In this document: positions 1 through 8,542 of the stretch, in pieces | Layout of the letters: the number at the start of each line of letters is the position of its first letter | Position numbering within the stretch: position 1 is the first letter of the stretch | Origin: Closterium sp. NIES-65 | Taxonomy: Eukaryota > Streptophyta > Zygnematophyceae > Desmidiales > Closteriaceae | NCBI GenBank assembly: GCA_948144175.1 | Contig: CANXME010002010.1 | Coordinates: 1 to 64,000 of the forward strand | DNA: 64,000 nucleotides | Reading direction: 5' to 3' | Program-made: the position numbers and the translations under genes | Notes under the pieces: generated by a model | The model's input: only the letters and a program-made list of their open reading frames with translations | Databases searched by the model: none | Told to the model about the DNA's origin: nothing

Positions 1-1
1 G

Positions 2-3000
2 GCTCGCACTTATAAGGGGAAGCTGGGCAATCGGGTGCTTTGGGATCTGCACGAGAGCAAGGACGTGTACAGATCTATGTGGCAGCTGCCGGCGCTGGCG
101 TGGCACAGTGGGGGGCAGGCTGGAGAGGGGTCTGCATCCCAGGGGGAGTGCAACGCCGTTGGAGGGGTTGGTGTGAAAGTGTCGGCCAGATCTGGGGAGA
201 CAGATTGGGCAACTGCACACCGACGATTGGGGCATGTGGCAATGCCTTTGCTGAAGCAGCTGGAGAAGGATGGAGCCGTTAAGGGCTTAAAGCTGAACGG
301 ACAACCACCCGATGATAACTGTGAAATTTGCCTCCTTTCAAAGTTCACCCGTTTCCCCTTCCATAGTGTGGCTGGCAGGAGCAAAAAGCCGTTGGAGCTG
401 GTCCACATGGACTTGGTGGGGCCGCTGCCGGTGCAAGGGCACAAGGGGGAGCGGTACTTCTTAACCATAGTGGATGACTGGAGCAGGCTAATGTGGGCGT
501 ATCCGCTGAAGCAGAAAGATCACGCCGCCTCCACGATTCGGGACGATTGGCTGCCGTTCGTGGAGAAGCAAGCGGAGTGTGTGGTGAAGCGGATTAGGAC
601 AGATCGGGGTGGTGAGTTCCTTGGAGCTGAGATGACGGCCTGGCTCAAGAAGCAGGGCATCCAGAGGGAGCTGACCACGGCTTACACCCCACAGTCCAAC
701 GGTGTAGCAGAACGGGCGAACCGGACAATTCTGGAGACAGCTAGGGCGCTGCTCATAGAATCTGGGCTGGGCAACTTGATGTGGCCCCATGCTGTTCGGC
801 ACGCTACGGTCGCTAGAAACAGGGTACTCACAAAGGTTGGGGATGACTTGTGGGTGCCGTTGGAGAGGTGGCTTGGGAGGAAGCCGCCGGTGGACATGCT
901 GAGGGTGTTCGGTTGCATGGCAGTCGCCCACGTTCCCAAGACCTATCGCAGTAAGTTGGGGGCGAGTGCAATCTGGTGTGTGCATTTGGGGCTGGCTGCT
1001 GAGAGCAAGGGATGGCTGTTGTGGGAGCCTTCCAAGGGTGTGTTGTTTGACAGCAGGGATGTGAAGTTTGTTGAGGGCATGATGTATGGGAGCTGGGAGA
1101 AACAGCCGGAGGCCAGGGTGTCCCAGCAGATGGAGCAGATTACCATGCAGCTGGACCTGACTCCTAGTGTGTGGGAGGAGGGAGAGGAGGCAGCTGCAGA
1201 GGGTGGTGATAAAGAGAAGGTGCAGGAGGCACCTGCTGGTGGAGGTGATGGTGTGGAGATTAGCGGTAGCACTAGTGGAGCTGCTGGATCCGAGGTAGGA
1301 GAGCAGCAGCAGGGGAAAACTAAGAAGCCGAAGGGTGTTATTATGAAGGGATGGGAGACACCCGTCTCCAGGCCAGGACGTACCCGTATGGCTACTAAGA
1401 AGCTGACTGCAGGAGCTGATGTAGCGGAGCAGCAGCTTGGGACCGAGGAGGCATTGCTGATTCTACCGCATGGCTATGACCCGGATGAGGAGGATCAACC
1501 TGCGTACTGTTTTCTTGCCCCTGCACCAGAGGAACCAGCTAGCATGGAGGAGGCATTAGCTGGACCAGATAGGGACAAATGGCTAGCTTCCAGGGATGCT
1601 GAGTACCAGAGCCTGCTGGAGAATGGGACTTGGGAACTAGTGGTGCTGCCTGAGGGAAAGAAAGCGGTACAATGCAAGTGGGTGCTAAGGATCAAGACTG
1701 ACGACAAGGGGCAGGTCACCATCTACAAGAGTAGGTTGGTGGCTAAGGGGTTTATGCAGAAGGAGAAGCGGGACTTCAATGAGATCTTTGCTCCCACTGC
1801 CAAACCCCCTACCCTTCGTGTCTTGTTGGCAGATGCAGCCGTTAGTGGGAAGTTCATTATCCAGATGGACATATCAACGGCATTTCTCAACGGGATTCTA
1901 GAGGAGGAGGTGTTCATGACGCAGCCACCTGGGTATGAGGATGGTACGGGCAGGGTGTGCAAGCTGAAAAAGTCCATCTACGGCTTGAAGCAGGCGCCAC
2001 GCTGCTGGTACCAGAAGTTGGCAGCTGTTTTAGAGGAGATGGGATTCAGGACCAGCAGCTGTGATGAGAGCCTCTTTCTCAAGGGGGAGGGGGAGAAGCT
2101 GGTGCTGTTTCTGGTCTATGTGGACGACATTCTTCTCTTTAGCAGCAGCATGAAGGAGATCCAGAAGGTGCAGCAGCAGCTGATGGAGAACTTCAAGTGC
2201 AAGAACCTTGGGGAGGTAAAGTACTACCTCGGGATGCACGTGGAGAGGGATCTGGATCACAGGTGGTTGAAGCTGCACCAGGAGAAGTTCATCAAGGAGC
2301 TTGGGGAGAAGTACGGAATTGAGAATGAGCGCAAGGTTGCAACTCCCCTGCCAGCAGAATTCAAGCTTGTGAAAGCTGCAGAGGATGAAGGGGTTGAAGC
2401 CGAGGAGCAGCAGCAATTTCAGTCCTTGGTGGGCAGCCTCTTGTATGCAGCAGTTCACACGAGACCCGACATCTCTTTCTCAGTTGGGCAGCTGGCTAGG
2501 GTAGTGCAGAATCCATCAGAGGAGCAGGTGGATGCAGCTGAGCGTGTGGTGAAGTATCTGAACTCTCACCCAAGCATTGGAGTTCAATACTCCGCATCTG
2601 CACAGGTGAAGCAGAAAGGGGTTGAGGTGCTGAAAGAGAAGGGGGAGAGGCTTGGAGAAGGCAAGCTTTTTCTCACTTGCTTTACTGATGCTACGTGGGC
2701 CTCTGAGAAGGAGGATTCCTCATCTGTGGGAGGATACATCTGCGTAGTTGGGGGAGGACCGGTTAGTTGGAGGTCAAAGAAGCAGACGGAGACAGCACTC
2801 TCTTCCGTGGAATCAGAGTACATGGCGATGTTCCATGGGGTGAAGGAGGTGATTTGGCTGAGGAGGCTGTTGGAGGAGATTGGCCAGGAGCAAAAGGTTG
2901 CTACGCCGCTGTTTTGTGATAGCAAGGGAGCTCTTGGGATGGCCAGGAACGCTGTGCTTCATGGGCTGAATAAGCACATGCGTATCAAGTGGCACTGGCT

Positions 3001-3139
3001 GCGTAAGGAGGTGAAGAGGGGGACGGTGAATCCGATCTACATCAAGACTCACCAGCAGCCAGCAGACTTCCTCACCAAGAGGCTTGCGGATGAGTCTCAT
3101 TGGCGTTGTGTGCGCATGAGTGGAATGAGCATGAACTAG
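2..3139 (+). CDS. pol: copia polyprotein, C-terminal 1,045 codons: GAG-pre-integrase, integrase, RT, RNase H
   Basis: The frame is open from the left edge to TAG at 3137-3139 with no internal stop. In order: the HHCC zinc region of GAG-pre-integrase (HRRLGH ... CEIC); the integrase core with D in HMDLVGPLP (codon at 410), D in TDRGGEF and E in NGVAERANR, in D-D-35-E spacing; an acidic and Gly-rich linker; RT with KSRLVAKGF, MDISTAFLNG, YGLKQAPRCWY and YVDDILLF (near 2117); and RNase H with TDATWAS, SSVESEYMAM and CDSKGA. Domain order integrase before RT places it in Ty1/copia. The product would make and integrate element cDNA in virus-like particles. The true start is outside the window, since the family uses one gag-pol frame (see element B). 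This is one of two copies here with no lesion in the visible part. Confidence 0.93.
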   Translation, partial: ARTYKGKLGNRVLWDLHESKDVYRSMWQLPALAWHSGGQAGEGSASQGECNAVGGVGVKVSARSGETDWATAHRRLGHVAMPLLKQLEKDGAVKGLKLNGQPPDDNCEICLLSKFTRFPFHSVAGRSKKPLELVHMDLVGPLPVQGHKGERYFLTIVDDWSRLMWAYPLKQKDHAASTIRDDWLPFVEKQAECVVKRIRTDRGGEFLGAEMTAWLKKQGIQRELTTAYTPQSNGVAERANRTILETARALLIESGLGNLMWPHAVRHATVARNRVLTKVGDDLWVPLERWLGRKPPVDMLRVFGCMAVAHVPKTYRSKLGASAIWCVHLGLAAESKGWLLWEPSKGVLFDSRDVKFVEGMMYGSWEKQPEARVSQQMEQITMQLDLTPSVWEEGEEAAAEGGDKEKVQEAPAGGGDGVEISGSTSGAAGSEVGEQQQGKTKKPKGVIMKGWETPVSRPGRTRMATKKLTAGADVAEQQLGTEEALLILPHGYDPDEEDQPAYCFLAPAPEEPASMEEALAGPDRDKWLASRDAEYQSLLENGTWELVVLPEGKKAVQCKWVLRIKTDDKGQVTIYKSRLVAKGFMQKEKRDFNEIFAPTAKPPTLRVLLADAAVSGKFIIQMDISTAFLNGILEEEVFMTQPPGYEDGTGRVCKLKKSIYGLKQAPRCWYQKLAAVLEEMGFRTSSCDESLFLKGEGEKLVLFLVYVDDILLFSSSMKEIQKVQQQLMENFKCKNLGEVKYYLGMHVERDLDHRWLKLHQEKFIKELGEKYGIENERKVATPLPAEFKLVKAAEDEGVEAEEQQQFQSLVGSLLYAAVHTRPDISFSVGQLARVVQNPSEEQVDAAERVVKYLNSHPSIGVQYSASAQVKQKGVEVLKEKGERLGEGKLFLTCFTDATWASEKEDSSSVGGYICVVGGGPVSWRSKKQTETALSSVESEYMAMFHGVKEVIWLRRLLEEIGQEQKVATPLFCDSKGALGMARNAVLHGLNKHMRIKWHWLRKEVKRGTVNPIYIKTHQQPADFLTKRLADESHWRCVRMSGMSMN

Positions 3140-3170
3140 TATGGAATGATGGGGATGCAGCCGGCAGGCT

Positions 3171-3181
3171 GAGGGGGAGTG
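3171..3181 (+). promoter_or_regulatory. polypurine tract of element A
   Basis: GAGGGGGAGTG lies directly before the 3' LTR TGTTGG and is the expected plus-strand DNA primer. The same tract precedes the 3' LTRs at 19,944 (19,933-19,943), 29,921 (29,910-29,920), 32,055 (variant GAGGGAGAGTG) and 46,657, and in reverse next to the C LTR (8,501-8,511). Confidence 0.85.
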
Positions 3182-4274
3182 TGTTGGGTGCAAATTGACA
3201 TTGCACGACATCCTGCCGTCTGTTTGTACGAGTATGCGTGTGCGAATGCATTTGCGTGTGAATGGTATGTTTGTCTGTTTGCTTGCTTTCGCAATTTTCG
3301 CTTGAAGCATTTGCAGGTACTCGCAAAATGTGCGCTTCGGCATAACATTGTACGCGCTATGAACAGTACAAGCAGAAAGGACGAGCTCGCAAAGGAACCC
3401 AAGATGGAAGCTTTGCGGTTCAACTTACTTGATTGCGCAGATTCAGTTCTATCCAACTCGAAATTGTACTGTTTTGTTTGGTTGACTATAGTGTAGCAGG
3501 GCAGGCACTATAGGGGTACAATTTAGGTGAAGGTTGGATGTTGTTTGTCTGTATCTGCATGCTACAGGGCCAGGGGAAACCAGCGGAACCAGCATTTGGC
3601 TGGTTGGGCAAAGACAAAACAGGTTCTGTTTTTAGGACCTGAACCTGGTTGTTGTTTTCCCAGGTTGGAAAAACAGAACCAGAGGTTGTTCACCAACCTA
3701 TCACCTGCTATTTTGTCCAGCCAGGTTGGTTCTGTTGCTTGGAATTATTTGGGATCATCCCTGGTTGTTCCCAGGTTGATTCCCAAGGTCCTTGCTAGCT
3801 AGAGCTATTTATTCCTTCTCTGTTTGTACCTGAATATAGTGAAATTGATTCAAGCGAATTCCTTCCTTGCTGGAATTTCTTTTCTACGCGGTGCGACGGC
3901 GGAATGCTACCCGAGTCAACGCTAGTACGCTAGCACTCCAACGCTAGGCTAACGCTGTCCCAGCCATAACTTCGTAATGGCAGAACTTTTCGCGAGGCAA
4001 CTTGGCTTATTTTAAAGCTCTTAGAGTGAGCTTCGATATAGGAAATTCTCAGCTTAATCCGATCGACGGTCTGCACGATACGCTGCGCGACGTTCAAGGT
4101 ACTCTTGCTGTTTTGACTAAGTCCCTCTTGATCCCTCTCTCTACAAACTCGGACCCGAGGATAGGGGCTGGTCTTGTACCAGGCACCCAAGGACCCTTGG
4201 AGGTGACCCCGAGGAGAGGTTTTAAGTGTGATAAAGTCTTAATAGCTTGAGTTTATTAGGCCCTTACACCAACA
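3182..4274 (+). repeat. 3' LTR of element A (1,093 bp)
   Basis: It begins TGTTGGGTGC right after the polypurine tract and ends CCTTACACCAACA, with TG...CA termini. It matches all other family LTRs in the window. The middle third is rich in CAGGTT/AACCTG repeats, including a hairpin at 3622-3680. No promoter element could be placed with confidence. Confidence 0.93.
3622..3680 (+). repeat. conserved inverted repeat (hairpin) inside the LTR
   Basis: GGTTCTGTTTTT (3622-3633) is exactly complementary to AAAAACAGAACC (3669-3680). Inside it AACCTGG (3642-3648) pairs with CCAGGTT (3660-3666). Together they could fold into a two-step stem of 12 and 7 bp. Similar blocks sit at the same LTR position in most family LTRs here. 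The role is unknown; U3 control element or RNA structure are both possible. Confidence 0.6.
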
Positions 4275-6741
4275 CCCACAGCAGCCATCCCTTGCTCTCA
4301 ATAGCCAGCCCCAAATGCACACGCCAGATTGCACTTGCCCCCAACTTACTTCGGTAGGTCTTGGGGACGTGGGCGACTGCCATGCAACCGAACACCCTTA
4401 GCATGTCCACCGGCGGCTTCCTCCCAAGCGACCTCTCCAACGGCACCCACGAGTCATCCCCAACCTTTGTGAGTACCCTGTTCCTAGCGACGGTAGCGTG
4501 CCGAACAGCATGGGGCCACATGGAGTTGCCCAGCCCAGATTCTATGAGCAGCGCCCTAGCTGTCTCCAGAATTGTCCGGTTCGCCCGTTCTGCTACACCG
4601 TTAGACTGTGGGGTGTAAGCCGTGGTCAGCTCCCTCTGGATGCCCTGCTTCTTGAGCCAGGCCGTCATCTCAGCTCCAAGGAACTCACCACCCCGATCTG
4701 TCCTAATCCGCTTCACCACACACTCCGCTTGCTTCTCCACGAATGGCAGCCAATCTTCCCGTATCGTAGAGGCGGCATGGTCCTTCTGCTTCAGCGGATA
4801 TGCCCACATAAGCCTGCTCCAATCATCCACAATGGTCAGGAAGTACCGCTCCCCCTTGTGTCCCTGAACCGGCAGCGGCCCCACCAAGTCCATGTGGACC
4901 AGCTCCAACGGCTTCTTGCTCCTGCCAGCCACACTATGGAAGGGGAAACGGGTAAAGTTTGAGAGCAAACAGATTTCACAGTTATCATCGGGTGGTTGTC
5001 CGTTCAGCTTCAAGCCCTTAACGGCTCCATCCTTCTCCAGCTGCTTCAGCAAAGGCATTGCCACATGCCCCAAGCGTCGGTGTGCCGTTGCCCAATCCGT
5101 CTCCCCAGATCTGGCCGACACTTTCACACCAACCCCTCCAACGGCGTTGCACTCCCCCTGGGATGCAGACCCCTCTCCAGCCTGCCCCCCACCATGCCAC
5201 GCCAACGCCGGCAGCTGCCACATGGATCTGTACACGTCCGTGCTCTCGTGCAGATCCCAAAGCACCCGATTGCCCAGCTGCCCCTTGTAAGTGCGTGCCC
5301 CATCCGTGCTAGTGCTCACCCCAGCCTTGCCAAACTTACGGAGGGAGATGAGGTTGGCCTTGAGTTCAGGAACGAGAAGAACGTCGTGCAGCACCACCGG
5401 CTTGCCATCCGCCCCCTTAAACGCAGCTCGTCCCGCACCAGCCACCTTCAGCGCGTGTCCAGAGGCGGAGCACACCTCGTTGATCGGTGCAGCGCGTACG
5501 TGGTCCAGCAGGTCCTTGCGTGGCGTCATCGTCCAAGCAGCGCCCGTGTCCAACACCCAATAATCCAGGGGGTGCAGCTCTGCTCCAACCTTGGCAGAGG
5601 CGTCTCCTTGCTCCCCCTTGTCTCCCATATGGAAGAATTGGCCCGCGGTGCGCTCCTTCTTCTTCTCCGCACCGCCGTTGCCCTTTGGGTTGTTGTCGGA
5701 CGAATCAGCGATCATGTTGGCACCATTTTTCTGGTTCCTCCGCGCGCCGCCATCCTGGTGACGATTCTGAGGGGTCCATCCATCGGGTTTCTTATAGCAC
5801 AAAAACCAGGGGTGCCCTTCCTCCTCACAATACCAGCAACTCCCTTTCATTTTGCCACCAGCACCCGACTTGCCCCCACGTCCAGATTTTGCACCGCGAC
5901 CCCAACCGGTACCTCCTTGTTGGTCGTTGGAGTCGTCGTCCTTCTTTGCACCGCGTCCAGCACCACCGAAGTCACGTCCTTTGTCACGTCGGCTCCCTTG
6001 CATCCCGTAGCCGCTGCTGCCGTCGTCTCCACCCCTCAGTTGACGGCGACGGAAGTCCTCCTCTAGAATCTTTGTCCGCACCCACTCGAGTGTCCACGAG
6101 CTCTGGTTCTGCGGCAGGCTCAATCCGCTCGTGAATTGAAGCCACGATTCCGGCAGCAGCGAGAGCATCTTCAGGCACTTGGTCTGCTCCGGGTAGGTGA
6201 TTCCCGCGATCGCCAACTTCGCGTAGAGGTCGCGCAATTTGTCCAGGACAAGTTGCACCGGCTCTCCCTCGCTCAGGCGCAACGCGGACAGCTCCCTCTC
6301 CAGCATCAATGTTGCAACAACGGAGGTCGGGGCGTGCAGCTCCTTCAACACGGTCCACGCCTTCGGACCGCACTCAACCTCCGGCAGCAGGTGCATGACG
6401 TGGTGACGCTGGTTCAGCTCCAAACTCTGCGACATCAAGTAGTAGCCAGCCGAGGCGCGCTCGTCCCAATCTTCCTGAAGGGCGGGGTCACTCGGTCTAG
6501 GCTCCTCCCCAATCATTAGTTTCAGCAAACCGATCTGACGGAAATAAAGTTGCATTTTCCAGGCCCAATCATCATAGCCCTCACCATTGAACTTCTCGAC
6601 GGTGAAGTTTTTCAGCACCTCCTTGATCAGCGAGCCCTGGCTTGTTCGCGCTCCCCTTGGCGCAGAAACACCAGAATCTTGGCTGCCGCTACGTTCTTGG
6701 GCTGAAGATTCACCAGCTACCGCCGAGGTGTTGCCCGCCAT
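4275..6741 (-). CDS. gag-pol: copia gag-protease-integrase, open but 3'-truncated by insertion A
   Basis: ATG at 6741 (MAGNTSAVAGESS) follows the primer site by about 30 nt, and the frame stays open for about 822 codons. The gag core carries GYDDWAWKMQLYF (about residues 55-67). A Gly/Arg-rich stretch (about 235-295) precedes the CCHC knuckle CWYCEEEGHPWFLC, whose first Cys is residue 302. The aspartic protease motif LDTGAAWTM has its Asp at 398. GAG-pre-integrase spans about 490-610. Integrase catalytic residues are D618 (HMDLVGPLP), D682 (TDRGGEF) and E718 (GVAERANR). Nothing separates gag from pol, so a single fused frame is the family's plan. RT and RNase H are cut off at 4275, where the frame runs a few codons into A's LTR and stops. 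Confidence 0.92.
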
Positions 6742-6772
6742 AGCTACCTATAACGAGGATCACTATAACGCA

Positions 6773-6784
6773 GCTCTGATACCA
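6773..6784 (-). promoter_or_regulatory. primer-binding site of element B (tRNA-iMet)
   Basis: TGGTATCAGAGC on the minus strand, 3 nt inside the 5' LTR end, is the standard plant copia primer site complementary to the initiator methionine tRNA 3' end. Confidence 0.9.
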
Positions 6785-6787
6785 GCT

Positions 6788-7876
6788 TGTTGGTGTAAGG
6801 GCCTAATAAACTCAAGCTATTAAGACTTTATCAAACTTAAAACCTCTCCTCGGGGTCACCTCCAAGGGTCCTTGGGTGCCTGGTACAAGACCAGCCCCTA
6901 TCCTCGGGTCCGAGTTTGTAGAGAGAGGGATCAAGAGGGACTTAGTCAAAACAGCAAGAGTACTTTGAACGTCGCGCAGCGTATCATGCAGACCGTCGAC
7001 CGGATTAAGCTGAGAATTTTCTATATCGAAGCTCACTCTAAGAGCTTTAAAATAAGCCAAGTTGCCTCGCGAAAAGTTCTGCCATTACGAAGTTATGGCT
7101 CGGACAGCGTTAGCCTAGCGTTGGAGTGCTAGCATACTAGCGTTGACTCGGGTAGCATTCCGCCGTCGCATCGCGTAGAAACGAAATTCCAGCAAGGAAT
7201 TCGCTTGAATCAATTTGACTATATCCAGGTACAAACAGAGAAGGAATAAATAGTTCTAGCTAGCAAGGACCTTGGGAATGAACCTGAGAACAACCAGGGA
7301 TCATCCCAAATAATTCCAAGCAACAGAACCAACCTGGCTGGACAAAATAGCAGGTGGTAGGTTGGTAAACAACCTCTGGTTCTGTTTTTCCAACCTGGGA
7401 AAACAACAACCAGGTTCAGGTCCTAAAAACAGAACCTGTTTTGTCTTTGCCCAACAAGCCAAATGCTGGTTCCGCTGGTTTCCCCTGGCCCTGTAGCATG
7501 CAGATACAGACAAACAACATCCAACCTTCACCTAAATTGTACCCCTATAGTGCCTGCCCTGCTACACTATAGTAAACCAAACAAAACAGTACAATTTCGA
7601 GTTGGATAGAACTGAATCTGCGCAATCAAGTAAGTTGAACCGCAAAGCTTCCATCTTGGGTTCCTTTGCGAGCTCGTCCTTTCTGCTTGTACTGTTTATA
7701 GCGCGTACAATGTTATGCCGAAGCGCACATTGTGCGAGTACCTGCAAATGCTTCAAGCGAAAATTGCGAAAGCAAACAAACACACGAACATACCATTCAC
7801 ACGCAAATGCATTCGCATACGCATACTCGTACAATCAGACGGCAGGATGTCGTGCAATGTGAATTTGCACCCAACA
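6788..7876 (-). repeat. 5' LTR of element B (1,089 bp)
   Basis: Both termini are intact: plus-strand TGTTGGTGTAAGG at 6788 and TTTGCACCCAACA ending at 7876. It is full length, and flanked on the right by the interrupted LTR of C. Confidence 0.92.
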
Positions 7877-8500
7877 GTTCTAGCTAGCAAGGACCTTGGG
7901 AATCAACCTGGGAACAACCAGGGATGATCCCAAATAATTCCAAGCAACAGAACCAACCTGGCTGGACAAAATAGCAGGTGGTAGGTTGGTAAACAACCTC
8001 TGGTTCTGTTTTTCCAACCTGGGAAAACAACAACCAGGTTCAGGTCCTAAAAACAGAACCTGTTTTGTCTTTGCCCAACCAGCCAAATGCTGGTTCCGCT
8101 GGTTTCCCCTGGCCCTGTAGCATGCAGATACAGACAAACAACATCCAACCTTCACCTAAATTGTACCCCTATAGTGCCTGCCCTGCTACACTATAGTCAA
8201 CCAAACAAAACAGTACAATTTCGAGTTGGATAGAACTGAATCTGCGCAATCAAGTAAGCCAAACCGCAAAGCATCCATCTTGGGTTCCTTTGCGAGCTCG
8301 TCCTTTCTGCTTGTACTGTTCATAGCGCGTACAATGTTGTGCCGAAGCGCACATTGTGCGAGTACCTGCAAATGTTTCAAGCAAAAATTGCGAAAGCAAA
8401 CAAACACACGAACATACCATTCACACGCAAATGCATTCGCACACGCATACTCGTACAAACAGACGGCAGGATGTAGTGCAATGTGAATTTGCATCCAACA
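7877..8500 (-). repeat. 3' LTR of element C, interrupted (624 bp kept)
   Basis: It runs from the LTR start (GCATCCAACA ending at 8500) to an internal point (plus-strand GTTCTAGCTAGC at 7877), where B was inserted. The rest of this LTR should lie to the left of the window. Confidence 0.88.
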
Positions 8501-8542
8501 CACTCTCCCTCAGCCTGCCGGCTGCATTTCCATCATTCCATG

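Larger units (their letters stand above)
1..4274 (+). mobile_element. Ty1/copia element A, 3' part (5' end outside window)
   Basis: The window opens inside gag-pol of a copia element and runs through the stop codon, polypurine tract and complete 3' LTR. The LTR end CCAACA at 4274 abuts minus-strand coding sequence of the same family (element B), so A is nested in B. The other half of B and A's 5' LTR must lie to the left of the window. The expected 5-bp TSD would be CCCAC (4275-4279); its partner is not visible. Confidence 0.93.
4275..7876 (-). mobile_element. Ty1/copia element B, 5' half, split by element A
   Basis: Reading the minus strand: 5' LTR (7876-6788), primer site, gag start at 6741, then an open frame to 4275, where A's LTR end interrupts it after the integrase region. 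The 5' LTR start (TGTTGG at 7876) abuts the inside of another minus-strand LTR (7877-8500), so B itself is inserted in the 3' LTR of element C. Confidence 0.9.

Noticed and set aside
3600..3800. CAGGTT/AACCTG repeats in the LTR as a CRISPR array or tandem satellite
   Set aside because: Spacing is irregular, the units are 6-7 bp, no uniform spacers exist and the context is a eukaryotic LTR.
3895..3960. Palindromic CTAGTACGCTAGCACT in the LTR as an attachment site or origin
   Set aside because: It is a normal part of every LTR copy with no associated recombinase or replication gene.
4996..6066. Long open frames antisense to gag-pol (for example 356 codons at 4996-6066, 419 at 11,364-12,623, 386 at 24,249-23,089)
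   Set aside because: They mirror the real gag-pol frame in each copy, have low-complexity His/Pro/Arg/Ser composition and no recognisable domain. They recur only because the sense sequence recurs.
7602..7862. Repeated LTR antisense frame starting MDRTESAQSSKLNRKAS
   Set aside because: It is present in most LTRs but its start and end vary with single substitutions, and no domain is seen. It is treated as chance openness of a young repeat.
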